Assembly: GCA_024280215.1 (NCBI GenBank)
Contig: JAJRQO010000018.1
Location: forward strand, 20,826 to 84,825
Direction of reading: 5' to 3'
DNA length: 64,000 nt
From: Candidatus Zixiibacteriota bacterium
Lineage (GTDB): Bacteria > Zixibacteria > MSB-5A5 > GN15 > FEB-12
Position numbers and translations under genes: made by a program. This document shows, in pieces, positions 35,736-44,817 of the stretch (positions within the stretch are counted from its first letter, which is position 1; each line of letters opens with the position of its first letter). The notes under the pieces were generated by a model. The model had not been told where the DNA came from. It searched no databases and saw nothing but the letters and a program-made list of their open reading frames with translations.

Positions 35736-37053
35736 TTATTTCTTTCATCTCTTGAGATGGTACTTTTCTAAAAATAATTAAACCTACAATCATCATACAT
35801 AACAACGAAAGAATACCCGCTTTATAAGGTAAACTTTGCATTCCGCTCTCACTCAGTTGCAACAACTCTGCGGTTAATATCCCAAGTTGTCTTTCTGAGT
35901 TAAATAGATAGACAACCGTTGTCCAAACTAATGGACCGATAATCGCAGCGGCACGTCCCGAGAGTGAAAAGAGTCCAAAAAATTTGCCGAGTTCATCATG
36001 AGGTACTAACTCTCCAAGCATCGGACGAGATGTTGTCCATAAACCACCGAGCAATATTCCTACAACAGAACCAAGAATCCAGATTACCATTTGGTTATCT
36101 GTAATAACAAATAACAATAATGCTCCAATCCAGCCCAAGATAATATAGTGTAGCATCTTTTTCAATGGGTAATATTGAGCTATTTTACCCAAGATAAAAG
36201 AACCAGCAACGGCCGACAACGTCGAGATAATTAAAAACTGAGTTATCTCTGCCTCTTGAAGTCCAATAACTATCGAACAATATATTCCTATATTTAAAAT
36301 AACTGTCGTAACGGCATCTTCAAAGAAGTAATCAGCAATCAAGAACCGAAGAACGCCAGGATACTTCTTGGTCGATTTGACACCGTCCCATACTTCTTTA
36401 TACCCATCTGTAAGAGTTACTTTCCGACTATTTTTAACTTCTTTTTCTTTCACATTAAGAAAAAGAGGAATTGAAAAAAGAGCAAACAAAAATGCCGTTG
36501 GCAAAAATGATGCGACCTTTCCGCCACCTTCCAAGAATGGTACATCTAACCCAAAAAGAGAACCAGTTACAAACGGCAAAACAATAAGCATTCCAACAAC
36601 AGAGCCAACATAACCCATCGCTACTCCAATGCCCGAGACAAAACGTGCTTGGGTACCATCGGCAACAGAGTATAAAAGTGAGTTATAAAATGGTTGCCCT
36701 GCTTCGTAGGTAAAGTTTGAAATGATAAACAAAACTATAAGAAGTATAAACATCGACGATGGAACAAATGCCATCAAGCCGACAGATATACAACAGGTAA
36801 TCGTAAACAAAAAGAGAAAGAATTTTTTCTTTGTCGAATGGTCAGAAATTGCTCCCAAAGCTGGAAGCAGTAACGCAGCAATAAGCATCGAGAGGGCGTA
36901 CGGTATATCAAAGTAACGGTCATCTTTGCCTAAGTCTTCGATGATATATCTTTTGAGGTAGAGCGAAATGATGTTCATCGAAAAAATAGTATTAGCGAAG
37001 TCATACATAGACCAACTGATAATATCTTTTTGAAAAATTGATTTTTTTTGCAT
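35728..37053 (-). CDS. MFS transporter, UMF1/Atg22-like
   Basis: A 441-residue transporter with about 12 hydrophobic helices. DIISWSMYDFANTIFSMNI at the N-terminus is the mark of the UMF1 (Atg22-like) family, and GAISDHSTKKK is the usual MFS loop after helix 2. Substrates of bacterial members are unknown. The ATG follows directly after the stop of the HD gene (TAAATG), so the genes form one unit. Confidence 0.85.
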   Translation of the reverse strand: MQKKSIFQKDIISWSMYDFANTIFSMNIISLYLKRYIIEDLGKDDRYFDIPYALSMLIAALLLPALGAISDHSTKKKFFLFLFTITCCISVGLMAFVPSSMFILLIVLFIISNFTYEAGQPFYNSLLYSVADGTQARFVSGIGVAMGYVGSVVGMLIVLPFVTGSLFGLDVPFLEGGGKVASFLPTAFLFALFSIPLFLNVKEKEVKNSRKVTLTDGYKEVWDGVKSTKKYPGVLRFLIADYFFEDAVTTVILNIGIYCSIVIGLQEAEITQFLIISTLSAVAGSFILGKIAQYYPLKKMLHYIILGWIGALLLFVITDNQMVIWILGSVVGILLGGLWTTSRPMLGELVPHDELGKFFGLFSLSGRAAAIIGPLVWTTVVYLFNSERQLGILTAELLQLSESGMQSLPYKAGILSLLCMMIVGLIIFRKVPSQEMKEINA

Positions 37054-37614
37054 TTACATTCCGAGTTTATCAGAAATTGTCATCATACCATCTCTGACCA
37101 TAAGCAGGAATTCATCAAGTTCAAAACCTAAGTTGGAACAGGCTGCCATATTCTCACGAGTTGCACCAGCAGCAAATCGTTTTTCTTTGAATCGCTTGAG
37201 CAGAAATTTGGAATCTAAAGCAGCAAGTTTTTTATCTGGATGCATCAATGCACAGGCAACCAAAAAACCAGTCGTAGGGTCAACGGCATACAATGCCCAG
37301 TCAAGTTTTGACTGACACGGAATATGTCCAGGGTGAGCATGAATAGCGTGCATCATTTCTTCAGGCAGATTATACTTCGAAAGCCATTCTGCTGTCAAAT
37401 AAGTATGGCGTGGTTCGTCATTTTTAGTTTCATTATAGTCAAGGTCATGGAGCAGACCTGTCATCCCCCAATAGTCGACATCTTCATTAAAATGAATCGC
37501 AAGTTGACGCATACCAGCTTCTACAGATATGATATGTTTGAGAAGATTATTAACACCTATTTTTTCAACTACAAGTTGATACGCTTCTTCTCTTTGGATT
37601 TGAATGTTTGACAT
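37054..37614 (-). CDS. HD-domain phosphohydrolase
   Basis: The ATG at 37614 is chosen over a TTG at 37644; 186 residues. A metal-binding HD domain is seen as LAIHFNEDVDYWGMTGLLHDLDYNE (HD pair) with HTYLTAEWL and HAIHAHPGHIP downstream. Such proteins hydrolyse nucleotides or phosphate esters; this size class is usually annotated HDIG/predicted hydrolase. Co-transcription with the UMF1 transporter and PHP protein is likely; whether they share a pathway is unknown. Confidence 0.8.
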   Translation of the reverse strand: MSNIQIQREEAYQLVVEKIGVNNLLKHIISVEAGMRQLAIHFNEDVDYWGMTGLLHDLDYNETKNDEPRHTYLTAEWLSKYNLPEEMMHAIHAHPGHIPCQSKLDWALYAVDPTTGFLVACALMHPDKKLAALDSKFLLKRFKEKRFAAGATRENMAACSNLGFELDEFLLMVRDGMMTISDKLGM

Positions 37615-37668
37615 ACTCAAACATAACAAATTCGGATAAGGCAAGTCAAGTGATATAGATAATTTGAT

Positions 37669-39711
37669 TTAATTCAGGAAATCCCAAGTAAAACCATAAT
37701 ATTGATAACGACCTAATTCATTAAAGCTATCTGGGTTTGGACGATAGACATTGATTGAGTTTTGGAAAATATAATAAAAATGGAAACGTTTTAATTTAAA
37801 TGACATACCTGAATTGATAACGATATTCTCACCTAAAGGTTCGTCAAAATACCCTTGGTATGGCCCCGAATACACTATTTCACCATAGAGGTTTAAATCA
37901 ATCCACTTCTGTTTCCAGTAATGATGCAGTTCTCCAGCACCAAAAATTTGGTACTCTGGTTGGTAAGGTCTACTATCTACTAATTCATATTCTATAAAAT
38001 GATATGCACCACCAATAGATACATTTAGAAAATCATTATATGAATACTTTTGTTTTAACTGTAAATCAGCAAAAGTTATGTTTGAGTTTTCAGGTTTAAA
38101 TTGATTGACTAATTCAGCCCCGATTAAAGTTTCTGTATGGTACCAATCTATACCATCAAAGAGCTGTCCACCAGTCAGAGTAAAACGAAGATTATTTTTC
38201 ATTGAACCATATTCATACAAAAATGTCCCTACCAGTTGTTTTTCAGATAGAAGCCATTTATTACCTATATCCGCATAAGTAATACTGTTTGTTAAAGTAG
38301 ACGAGACACCCGCATACATCGAATCAATTTGTAGTTTTAAGTTTGTATCATGCATCGATGGTGCTTTTTCTGAGTAAGCGAGAGAAAGCATCATAAAATT
38401 GTTATCAGAGTACCGTTGGTAAACAACCGACGTAAATGGGAGAAAGTTATATTCGTCATTATAAATAGCTCCAGCAGTTAATCCAAAAGAACCATTACTA
38501 TTTTTTTTCAACAGAGTAGATGACGCTTTGAGATTTTTTTCACTGTCATCATCAATACCATCCGATTGTTTCAAATGAGAAAATGATATTTCTGTTTTGA
38601 GCATCTTATTTGAAAGCTGTGCTTCTCTTACAAACTGCAATTCGTTACCATAAAAATTGAAACGCCCTTTATAGTCTCCGTCAATATTTGAATTTTGTTT
38701 GAGATAGTTATACCCAAGATGATACTTCACTTTTTCATCATCACTGATTTTTTCAATAGCTATTTGTCCATTTCGGTCGGTTCGACTCCGTGTGACGGAA
38801 CTACTCACGGAAGGTTTTAAAATTCGATATGCTCCCTTTCGACTATAAGTTGAGCCAGAAGCAAAAAGATAGTACGAAGAGTTCATTGGTATAACAGTCC
38901 GACCAGTATAATGATAACTATTATCATTTGTAGCAGTTCGTATCCCTGAACTGTTTCGATAGTCAACCGACAAATCAAGCTCTTTCCCATTTGAGAAAAG
39001 TTTCGTATAGCCACCGCGTGTATATGCATAATTAAAAGAACCTTTATCAACATGCAATCGAATCTCAGGCTCAAATGAAGAGTCAGGTTGATTGGGTACT
39101 GTCACCAATGTCGCAACCGACTGGTCGCCACCAAATAACTGTCCCACCCCACCAGGCAGAATATAAATTTCTCTTGTAAGTCCTGTTGGTATATCATTAA
39201 AATCAACTAACCCATCTGGTTCAGGGATATGTTCAAATGGCGTATAAGATAAACCATTGACAATTACATTCATGCGGTTGCCAGAGAGACCAAATGGTCT
39301 AACTGTTTTACGAAGTGGAGTTTGTTGATAGTCCTGTACAAAATATGATGGGTCAGTACGGAAATAGTCGCCTGCATCTTTACTGAATGATTTTTTTATC
39401 GCCGAATAATTGTTCAATCGTGGATGCAATAAGGTCGTTGTCAGTGAATCATAAAAAGAGAGATATGTCTTCAACTCAACAATTTCTTTCTCTTTTTGAG
39501 TCACTTTTCTATTTTCTTGTCTGTCTAAAAAAAACTGATACGCTTTTTGTGCTTCTGTCAATGTGTCCGGTTCTATTGTTGGTGGAACAACTTCAAGCGA
39601 ATCAATAATTGTCGTATCTGTAACAATTTGGACTTCGGTAGAATCTACAACCTCTTCGGCAGCAATCGAACTAATACAAAGAAATTGTATGAGCAGAAGA
39701 TACTTTAACAA
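37669..39711 (-). CDS. TonB-dependent-receptor-like outer-membrane protein, TTG start
   Basis: A 680-residue protein starting at TTG 39711, 6 bases after AGGA within the end of the S-component gene. A signal peptide (LKYLLLIQFLCISSIAA) precedes a coil-rich Thr/Glu linker. A plug-like domain follows (NRMNVIVNGLSYTPFEHIPEPDG, IPTGLTREIYILPGGVGQLFGGD), and then a long run of amphipathic beta strands to the C-terminus (YQYYGFTWDFLN). No clear TonB box was found. Coupling with an ECF S component suggests uptake of a vitamin or cofactor across both membranes. Confidence 0.75.
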   Translation of the reverse strand: MLKYLLLIQFLCISSIAAEEVVDSTEVQIVTDTTIIDSLEVVPPTIEPDTLTEAQKAYQFFLDRQENRKVTQKEKEIVELKTYLSFYDSLTTTLLHPRLNNYSAIKKSFSKDAGDYFRTDPSYFVQDYQQTPLRKTVRPFGLSGNRMNVIVNGLSYTPFEHIPEPDGLVDFNDIPTGLTREIYILPGGVGQLFGGDQSVATLVTVPNQPDSSFEPEIRLHVDKGSFNYAYTRGGYTKLFSNGKELDLSVDYRNSSGIRTATNDNSYHYTGRTVIPMNSSYYLFASGSTYSRKGAYRILKPSVSSSVTRSRTDRNGQIAIEKISDDEKVKYHLGYNYLKQNSNIDGDYKGRFNFYGNELQFVREAQLSNKMLKTEISFSHLKQSDGIDDDSEKNLKASSTLLKKNSNGSFGLTAGAIYNDEYNFLPFTSVVYQRYSDNNFMMLSLAYSEKAPSMHDTNLKLQIDSMYAGVSSTLTNSITYADIGNKWLLSEKQLVGTFLYEYGSMKNNLRFTLTGGQLFDGIDWYHTETLIGAELVNQFKPENSNITFADLQLKQKYSYNDFLNVSIGGAYHFIEYELVDSRPYQPEYQIFGAGELHHYWKQKWIDLNLYGEIVYSGPYQGYFDEPLGENIVINSGMSFKLKRFHFYYIFQNSINVYRPNPDSFNELGRYQYYGFTWDFLN

Positions 39712-40238
39712 AATGTTTCCTGTTCTTTTTTACAAAATGAAATCAATGCGGGAAACAATAACATAAACAAGACGATATTACTCCCAACAGAAATCAATGA
39801 CCAAAATGAGCTGATATAGAGACGCTCCCAGAAAGGTTGAAACAACCAACTATCTACAATATTAACAGGGATAAAAAAGCCAAGGGTACATGCCAGTGAA
39901 AAAATGGGAAGCCACAAATAGAGTCGAAATTGTGTCAACCTATCCCCTGTAATTCGTACAAACATTGCCCCCAAAACACCCGACATTGACGCCCCAAAAA
40001 CCTGCGCGACCATTACAGGAAGTGCAGCAGGACCAAAGGGTGAAAAGAATGTTGAAAGTCCCATGCCAAATGCTCCGACTAACATACCAGGAAATGCACC
40101 CCACATATAGCCAGAGATAAATACAATAAAGAAAATCAAGTTCACATTTGGAAGCATTGCCGTTGCCCATGACAAAACATAAATAAGTGCCGCAAACAAT
40201 CCAATCCGTGGAATCAGTCGCAACTCTTTTGAGGTCAT
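39705..40238 (-). CDS. ECF-transporter S component-like membrane protein
   Basis: A 177-residue protein with about six hydrophobic helices, FVISGYMWGAFPG-like loops and GFFIPVNIVDSWLF, consistent with ECF S components that bind vitamins. No EcfA or EcfT gene is nearby, so it would need a shared energising module from elsewhere. It overlaps the metalloprotease by 4 bases (ATGA) and the receptor gene by 7. Ligand unknown. Confidence 0.7.
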   Translation of the reverse strand: MTSKELRLIPRIGLFAALIYVLSWATAMLPNVNLIFFIVFISGYMWGAFPGMLVGAFGMGLSTFFSPFGPAALPVMVAQVFGASMSGVLGAMFVRITGDRLTQFRLYLWLPIFSLACTLGFFIPVNIVDSWLFQPFWERLYISSFWSLISVGSNIVLFMLLFPALISFCKKEQETFC

Positions 40239-42412
40239 CGTATAACCGCTATTTTTGTTTTGAGTTCTTTTATGACGGTTTTTTTACTATCCTGTTGTGA
40301 CATAAGACGGAGATACGCTAAATATACACCAGAGGCAACATCATTCCCTCTTTCGTTTTTCATATCCCAACTCACGAGATCTTGTCCTTGAGATGACAAC
40401 AAATCAATAGAAGTAATTTTTTCAAAAGAACGAATTCGTTCACCATTTATGTTAAAAATATCAATTACAAAATACCCACTATTTAGAATAATATTTGTCA
40501 GTGCTGTATCAGCAGTCAAAGAGTCAATCGAACGAATTAGATATGTTGAGTCCGTCGATGGTTGAAATTTAAATGTTATCTGTTTCTCGGCCAATTTATC
40601 ATACACCGCAGGGTTTGGATATGGATAAAAAATTGCAGGTTCAATCGAGTGGCTAAAGTAAATAGAATCAAGAGGATTTGGGTTCAATGTATTAAGTACA
40701 CCAAAGCCTACCCCATAATCTGAACCTGTATAAAAATGTCTATTTGATGATGCCGGAGTTATAACAAATGTTATACTATTATATTTTGATGGTCCTAAAA
40801 CATCAAGACCTAATGCCGATCCTGCTGGGAATATTCTTTCATCGATGATTATTGAATCTTTTATTAATTTATCTTCATAAATGATACTAAAACCCCATGG
40901 GTTAGAAAATGTTCCTTCAAGAGCTAAAATCATCTTCATAACATCTATTGAATCAATACAAACAAAAGTATCAATATACAGTGTATCAAATGCATCTAAA
41001 GAAGTAACCTCGGTCGAGTCAGTACAAGTTGGAAAGGTACCAGTATTGCATCTCCAATACGTCGTATCAAATGCAACAGCGGAATCAGTGCAGTTGTATT
41101 CAGCAATCAGATGAAATACATTATTTAATTTTAAATAAAAGGCACTATTATGGACAGGATTATAATCCCCGTTATTAGTCGCGGGAACAATCACAGGATA
41201 ATCGTATTCCGTTCGAATACTTAAAGCTGCTGGATCTTCACTAAACTCAACATCATATGACTCTCGTTCAGAATAGCCATATCCTTGTGGAGCTAACAAT
41301 GCTCTGCTTCCGGTAAAATAATTCCAAAGTGCAAACTCAGCAAAAATAGTTTCAAAAGATTCTGCACTTGATGTGACAGAATCTATAACCTCTCCAGTCA
41401 CTTGAATAGAATGTGGTCCAGGACCATACTCACCACATTTTAGCCAGATTGCTTTTATGATATCCGCATCAAATTTTTCAGACAAGAAAAGAGGAAAAAC
41501 AACAGAACCATACGGATGTAAATCACTACTATTTAAAAACTGTTGAATTGAAGCTGCAGGATCATTAAAGAAAAAGGGAAGATAACTATAATAATCATTT
41601 ACATCATCATAAATTTCTTCTTCCATCCAAACCGATGACATCTCCATCCAAGCAGGGCCTGCAACAACATTTGAAACTTGTTCCGATTCAGTAGCATCAA
41701 TAGCAAACTGCACCATGTGGAAAAACTCATGGGCTGCTGTAACTCTAAAGGCATCCAAAGGACGATTTTTATATCGTGGTAAATTATTGAAATCATTTTC
41801 TATCTCTAAGAATGCGGTCGCTAACGAATCTCCATTAGGCATTACTAAAACAGAATCAGTCCAAGCCAATCCATAAAATGGACCTGAGATATCTAATAAA
41901 TAGACATCATATTTTTCATCACCACCCGCAACGTAAAACGAATCACGCACTGGCTCAGGATAACCTAAAGAATCAATAATATGTGCATACACTTCATCCA
42001 AGATGAGAGCGACAGAGTCGATATACCCCAAAGCTCCCCCAGTAATATTACTATAGACAGCATCATCACCAACAGTCGAAAAGTGAATTAAGAAGTTTCC
42101 CGATGGAGAACTTATAGTATCAGGAAGATAGTCTGGACGGGCAACTAATTGCACCCCAGTCGAGCGTAACAATTGTTTGTCAAATTTATCATAATTGAGT
42201 TTGAAATCCCGAACAATTGACATACCACATTTGCCAGAGAGGTCTGTCATTTCAGATTCTTCAGCAAAAGCCGTAGCTTGAGATTGAGACAACTGACCAG
42301 TCAGAAACATATAATTTTGTATAATTTCATCCTGTTTTTCAAGAGACATGTCAGATGCTACGACCAACGAAAAACTCAGACAAAAAAGAAGAGCAAAAAT
42401 ATATTTTTTCAA
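40235..42412 (-). CDS. Secreted zinc metalloprotease-like protein with C-terminal sorting-type domain
   Basis: The start is TTG at 42412, 5 bases after a GAGG and 8 after the upstream stop. It gives a clean signal peptide (KKYIFALLFCLSFSLVVASD), whereas longer in-frame starts run deep into the PHP gene. The 725-residue protein has a HEFFH zinc motif (residues 228-232, TAAHEFFHMVQF), with WMEMSSVWMEEEIYDD as a possible third-ligand region. The C-terminal region, SWDMKNERGNDVASGVYLAYL, is the FlgD-type/type-A sorting-like fold found on secreted proteins of FCB-group bacteria. Probably extracellular; substrate unknown. Confidence 0.7.
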   Translation of the reverse strand: MKKYIFALLFCLSFSLVVASDMSLEKQDEIIQNYMFLTGQLSQSQATAFAEESEMTDLSGKCGMSIVRDFKLNYDKFDKQLLRSTGVQLVARPDYLPDTISSPSGNFLIHFSTVGDDAVYSNITGGALGYIDSVALILDEVYAHIIDSLGYPEPVRDSFYVAGGDEKYDVYLLDISGPFYGLAWTDSVLVMPNGDSLATAFLEIENDFNNLPRYKNRPLDAFRVTAAHEFFHMVQFAIDATESEQVSNVVAGPAWMEMSSVWMEEEIYDDVNDYYSYLPFFFNDPAASIQQFLNSSDLHPYGSVVFPLFLSEKFDADIIKAIWLKCGEYGPGPHSIQVTGEVIDSVTSSAESFETIFAEFALWNYFTGSRALLAPQGYGYSERESYDVEFSEDPAALSIRTEYDYPVIVPATNNGDYNPVHNSAFYLKLNNVFHLIAEYNCTDSAVAFDTTYWRCNTGTFPTCTDSTEVTSLDAFDTLYIDTFVCIDSIDVMKMILALEGTFSNPWGFSIIYEDKLIKDSIIIDERIFPAGSALGLDVLGPSKYNSITFVITPASSNRHFYTGSDYGVGFGVLNTLNPNPLDSIYFSHSIEPAIFYPYPNPAVYDKLAEKQITFKFQPSTDSTYLIRSIDSLTADTALTNIILNSGYFVIDIFNINGERIRSFEKITSIDLLSSQGQDLVSWDMKNERGNDVASGVYLAYLRLMSQQDSKKTVIKELKTKIAVIR

Positions 42413-42419
42413 ATCAACC

Positions 42420-43250
42420 TCAATTCTTATGACCTTTTTCAAATAACTTTTCAAAACATTCATACGGGACTCTTTGTGAACCGACCGAACCATGTCGGTC
42501 AGAGATACCATGATAATCAGAGCCACCAGTAATGAGAAGATGATGTCTATCTGCCAAATGTTTATACCTATCAGAATCGGCAACTTTATGACTCGAGTGA
42601 TATGCTTCGATTCCGTCTAATCCGAGTCCAACCAGTTCTTGTAAATATTTTTCTTTATTATTTATGCCAGGATGAGCCAAAACAACTAATCCTCCAGCAT
42701 TATGTACTAAATCAATTGCATCTTGAGACGTAAAATTTTCTTTTGCTACAAAGGCTGGTCCAGCATCAGAAATATATTTATGAAAAGCCTCTTCATAGTA
42801 TGATGTCATTTTTTTGTTAAACAACGCTCTTGCAATATGTGGTCGCCCAACAACAGAACCATTCGACTCTTTTACAACATCTTCGTAAGAAATATCCAGC
42901 CCTAATTCGTTTAATTTTTCAACCATCTTCATACCACGTTTTTCACGGGTCACCTGAAAATCTTTTAAGGCATTTATAAACTCTTCGTTTTCATGGTCAA
43001 ACAAGTATGCCAATAAATGCATATCACCGTCTTCAAGTGAGACGGAAAGCTCTACCCCTGAAATCAAAATCGGGTCATCATCTGTCAGCATTTCTTTTAT
43101 AGCTAAATACCCTTCAATAGTATCATGATCGGTCACCGCAAAGGCACTAAGCTTTTTACTCCGAACAATAGCAAGAAGTTCCGAAGGAGTTTTAGCACCG
43201 TCGGAACAATTTGTATGCATATGTAAATCTACATGTTTTTTTCTCATCAA
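42420..43250 (-). CDS. PHP-domain phosphoesterase (TrpH/RNase AM-like)
   Basis: A 276-residue protein with all PHP motifs: VDLHMHTNCSDGAKTP, FAVTDHDTIEGY, GVELSV, GRPHIARAL, VLAHPG and GGSDYHG. This spacing matches the YciV/TrpH subfamily, which cuts 5'-nucleotides from RNA or 3',5'-bisphosphonucleotides. Two tandem methionines start it. It is downstream of ftcD on the same strand. Confidence 0.88.
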   Translation of the reverse strand: MMRKKHVDLHMHTNCSDGAKTPSELLAIVRSKKLSAFAVTDHDTIEGYLAIKEMLTDDDPILISGVELSVSLEDGDMHLLAYLFDHENEEFINALKDFQVTREKRGMKMVEKLNELGLDISYEDVVKESNGSVVGRPHIARALFNKKMTSYYEEAFHKYISDAGPAFVAKENFTSQDAIDLVHNAGGLVVLAHPGINNKEKYLQELVGLGLDGIEAYHSSHKVADSDRYKHLADRHHLLITGGSDYHGISDRHGSVGSQRVPYECFEKLFEKGHKN

Positions 43251-43274
43251 TTTTGTAGTGCAAAGATGTCTGTT

Positions 43275-44768
43275 TTAGAAACAGCTCTCAACTCTACTTT
43301 TAATTCTTTCCGCTATAGACTTACCTTCATTGATAATGTCATTTGCTTCTTTTGTCAGCTTTTCAACAAAAGTTTTATCTGTAAGATCAACCAAATTGAT
43401 CTTGACATTATAACCCGCTCCTTCAATTGCTGCCATTGCCATGAGAGAAGCTACTCCTGCATCTGTAACAGAATTTTCATTCCCTTTGTTCGCTACTATT
43501 TCAGCCATTTTCAATACTTCAAGAGATTTTTTCATTACCGTCAATGGAACCATCGATGCATTTTTGGTTGCTTCTTCGATTTTGGTAGTATCTTTAGTTT
43601 TAAAAGCTGCCATGACATCGTTGAATGCTTCCATGTCGGTTACAATCAACGTCTCAAGTTCATCTTTGAGTGGATCACATTTATCACGAATTTCAGAGAG
43701 TTCATCTTTGACAGAAGCATACGCCTTTTTGCTAACTGTCAAACGGCAGACCATCGCCGACAATGCCGACGCCAAAGCACCAGCCGATGCTGCCACCGAA
43801 CCACCCCCTGGAGCAGGTGACGAAGAAGCGACATCATCATAAAATGAATCAGCTTTTGCTCCCGAAGAGGCACCCTTGAGTTGCTCTTCTAAAATTTGCT
43901 CTTTTGAAAACCCTTCAAACTGAAGGTAAAAATCAGCAACATCAACAATTGCATCATTTGGCACAAGTCCTATTATTTCAGACGATGTTACATTAACACC
44001 ATATCGTGCAGCTTCGGATTTTATTGTTTCAAACACTCTGAAAATCGGAGTCTTGGTATAATTCACTAAATTCATAGAAATTTGTACTTGGTCACGTTCT
44101 TTAATTTCAAATCCGAGAGCCTTAACAAAACGATAGCCACCTTTGATAGAACGAATCGCATCGGCAATATTATCGGCAATCCATTTTTTATTGGTATCAA
44201 GATAGACATTAAATGCAACCAATGGAAAACGAACACCTATCGCTGTTGCACCTGCTTTAAGATTCATTTTCGATGGCCCATAATCAGGTTTGCGTAATGG
44301 GTCAGTCTCGATTGAATCTCTGATACCTTCATACTCACCTTTGCGTACTTTCGCCAGATTTTTTCTTTTCACTGTTGTAGCCGCATCTTCATAGAGGTAA
44401 ACAGGAATCTGAAGTTCTTCACCAACTTTTTTACCAAGCTTATTAGCAAGTTCAACAGAATCTTCAATAGACATATCGCCAAGCGGAATAAACGGACAAA
44501 CATCGCATGCCCCCATCCGAGGATGTTCACCTGTGTGAGTTGTCATATCAATAAGTTCGGACGCTTTTTTAATTCCACGAAATGCCGCATCAACAACAAG
44601 ACTTGGGTCACAGACAAATGTTACAACCGCACGGTTATGATCAGGATCCATCTCATGAGCTAAAAGAACAACGCCTTCTTCTTCGGTGATAGCTTTACAA
44701 ATTGCTTCGATAACTTCAGGACGACGTCCTTCGGAAAAATTTGGTACACATTCGACAAGTTTTGCCAT
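43275..44768 (-). CDS. ftcD: Glutamate formimidoyltransferase / formiminotetrahydrofolate cyclodeaminase fusion
   Basis: A 497-residue bifunctional protein. Residues 1-300 are the formiminotransferase (LVECVPNFSEGRRPEVIEAI, EMDPDHNRAVVTFV, HTGEHPRMGACDVCPFIPL). Residues about 315-497 are the helical cyclodeaminase (DDVASSSPAPGGGSVAASAGALASALSAMV). Together they transfer the formimino group from formiminoglutamate to tetrahydrofolate and release ammonia, linking histidine breakdown to one-carbon metabolism. No other hut genes lie here. GGAG is 6 bases before the ATG, within a triple repeat. Confidence 0.95.
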   Translation of the reverse strand: MAKLVECVPNFSEGRRPEVIEAICKAITEEEGVVLLAHEMDPDHNRAVVTFVCDPSLVVDAAFRGIKKASELIDMTTHTGEHPRMGACDVCPFIPLGDMSIEDSVELANKLGKKVGEELQIPVYLYEDAATTVKRKNLAKVRKGEYEGIRDSIETDPLRKPDYGPSKMNLKAGATAIGVRFPLVAFNVYLDTNKKWIADNIADAIRSIKGGYRFVKALGFEIKERDQVQISMNLVNYTKTPIFRVFETIKSEAARYGVNVTSSEIIGLVPNDAIVDVADFYLQFEGFSKEQILEEQLKGASSGAKADSFYDDVASSSPAPGGGSVAASAGALASALSAMVCRLTVSKKAYASVKDELSEIRDKCDPLKDELETLIVTDMEAFNDVMAAFKTKDTTKIEEATKNASMVPLTVMKKSLEVLKMAEIVANKGNENSVTDAGVASLMAMAAIEGAGYNVKINLVDLTDKTFVEKLTKEANDIINEGKSIAERIKSRVESCF

Positions 44769-44772
44769 TTTA

Positions 44773-44812
44773 TACTCCGTATTAAAAATACTCCGTACTC
44801 GAAGTACTCCGT
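44773..44812 (-). repeat. Three copies of ACGGAGTA at 16-base spacing before ftcD
   Basis: The 8-base motif (TACTCCGT on the plus strand) occurs at 44773, 44789 and 44805, exactly 16 bases apart, in the 49-base gap between the upstream gene and ftcD. Each contains GGAG; the copy nearest ftcD is its Shine-Dalgarno. It could be a multimerised ribosome-binding site or a protein-binding array. Confidence 0.6.
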
Positions 44813-44817
44813 TTGGC

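Noticed and set aside
42413..42583. Long N-terminus for the secreted metalloprotease overlapping the PHP gene
   Set aside because: It would overlap the upstream gene by over 160 bases, and TTG 42412 has a GAGG site and starts a signal peptide.
43441..43842. Plus-strand open frame opposite ftcD
   Set aside because: It is an antisense shadow of the alanine-rich cyclodeaminase domain with no independent support.
44773..44812. CRISPR-like array
   Set aside because: The repeats are only 8 bases at 16-base spacing and three in number; no cas genes are present.
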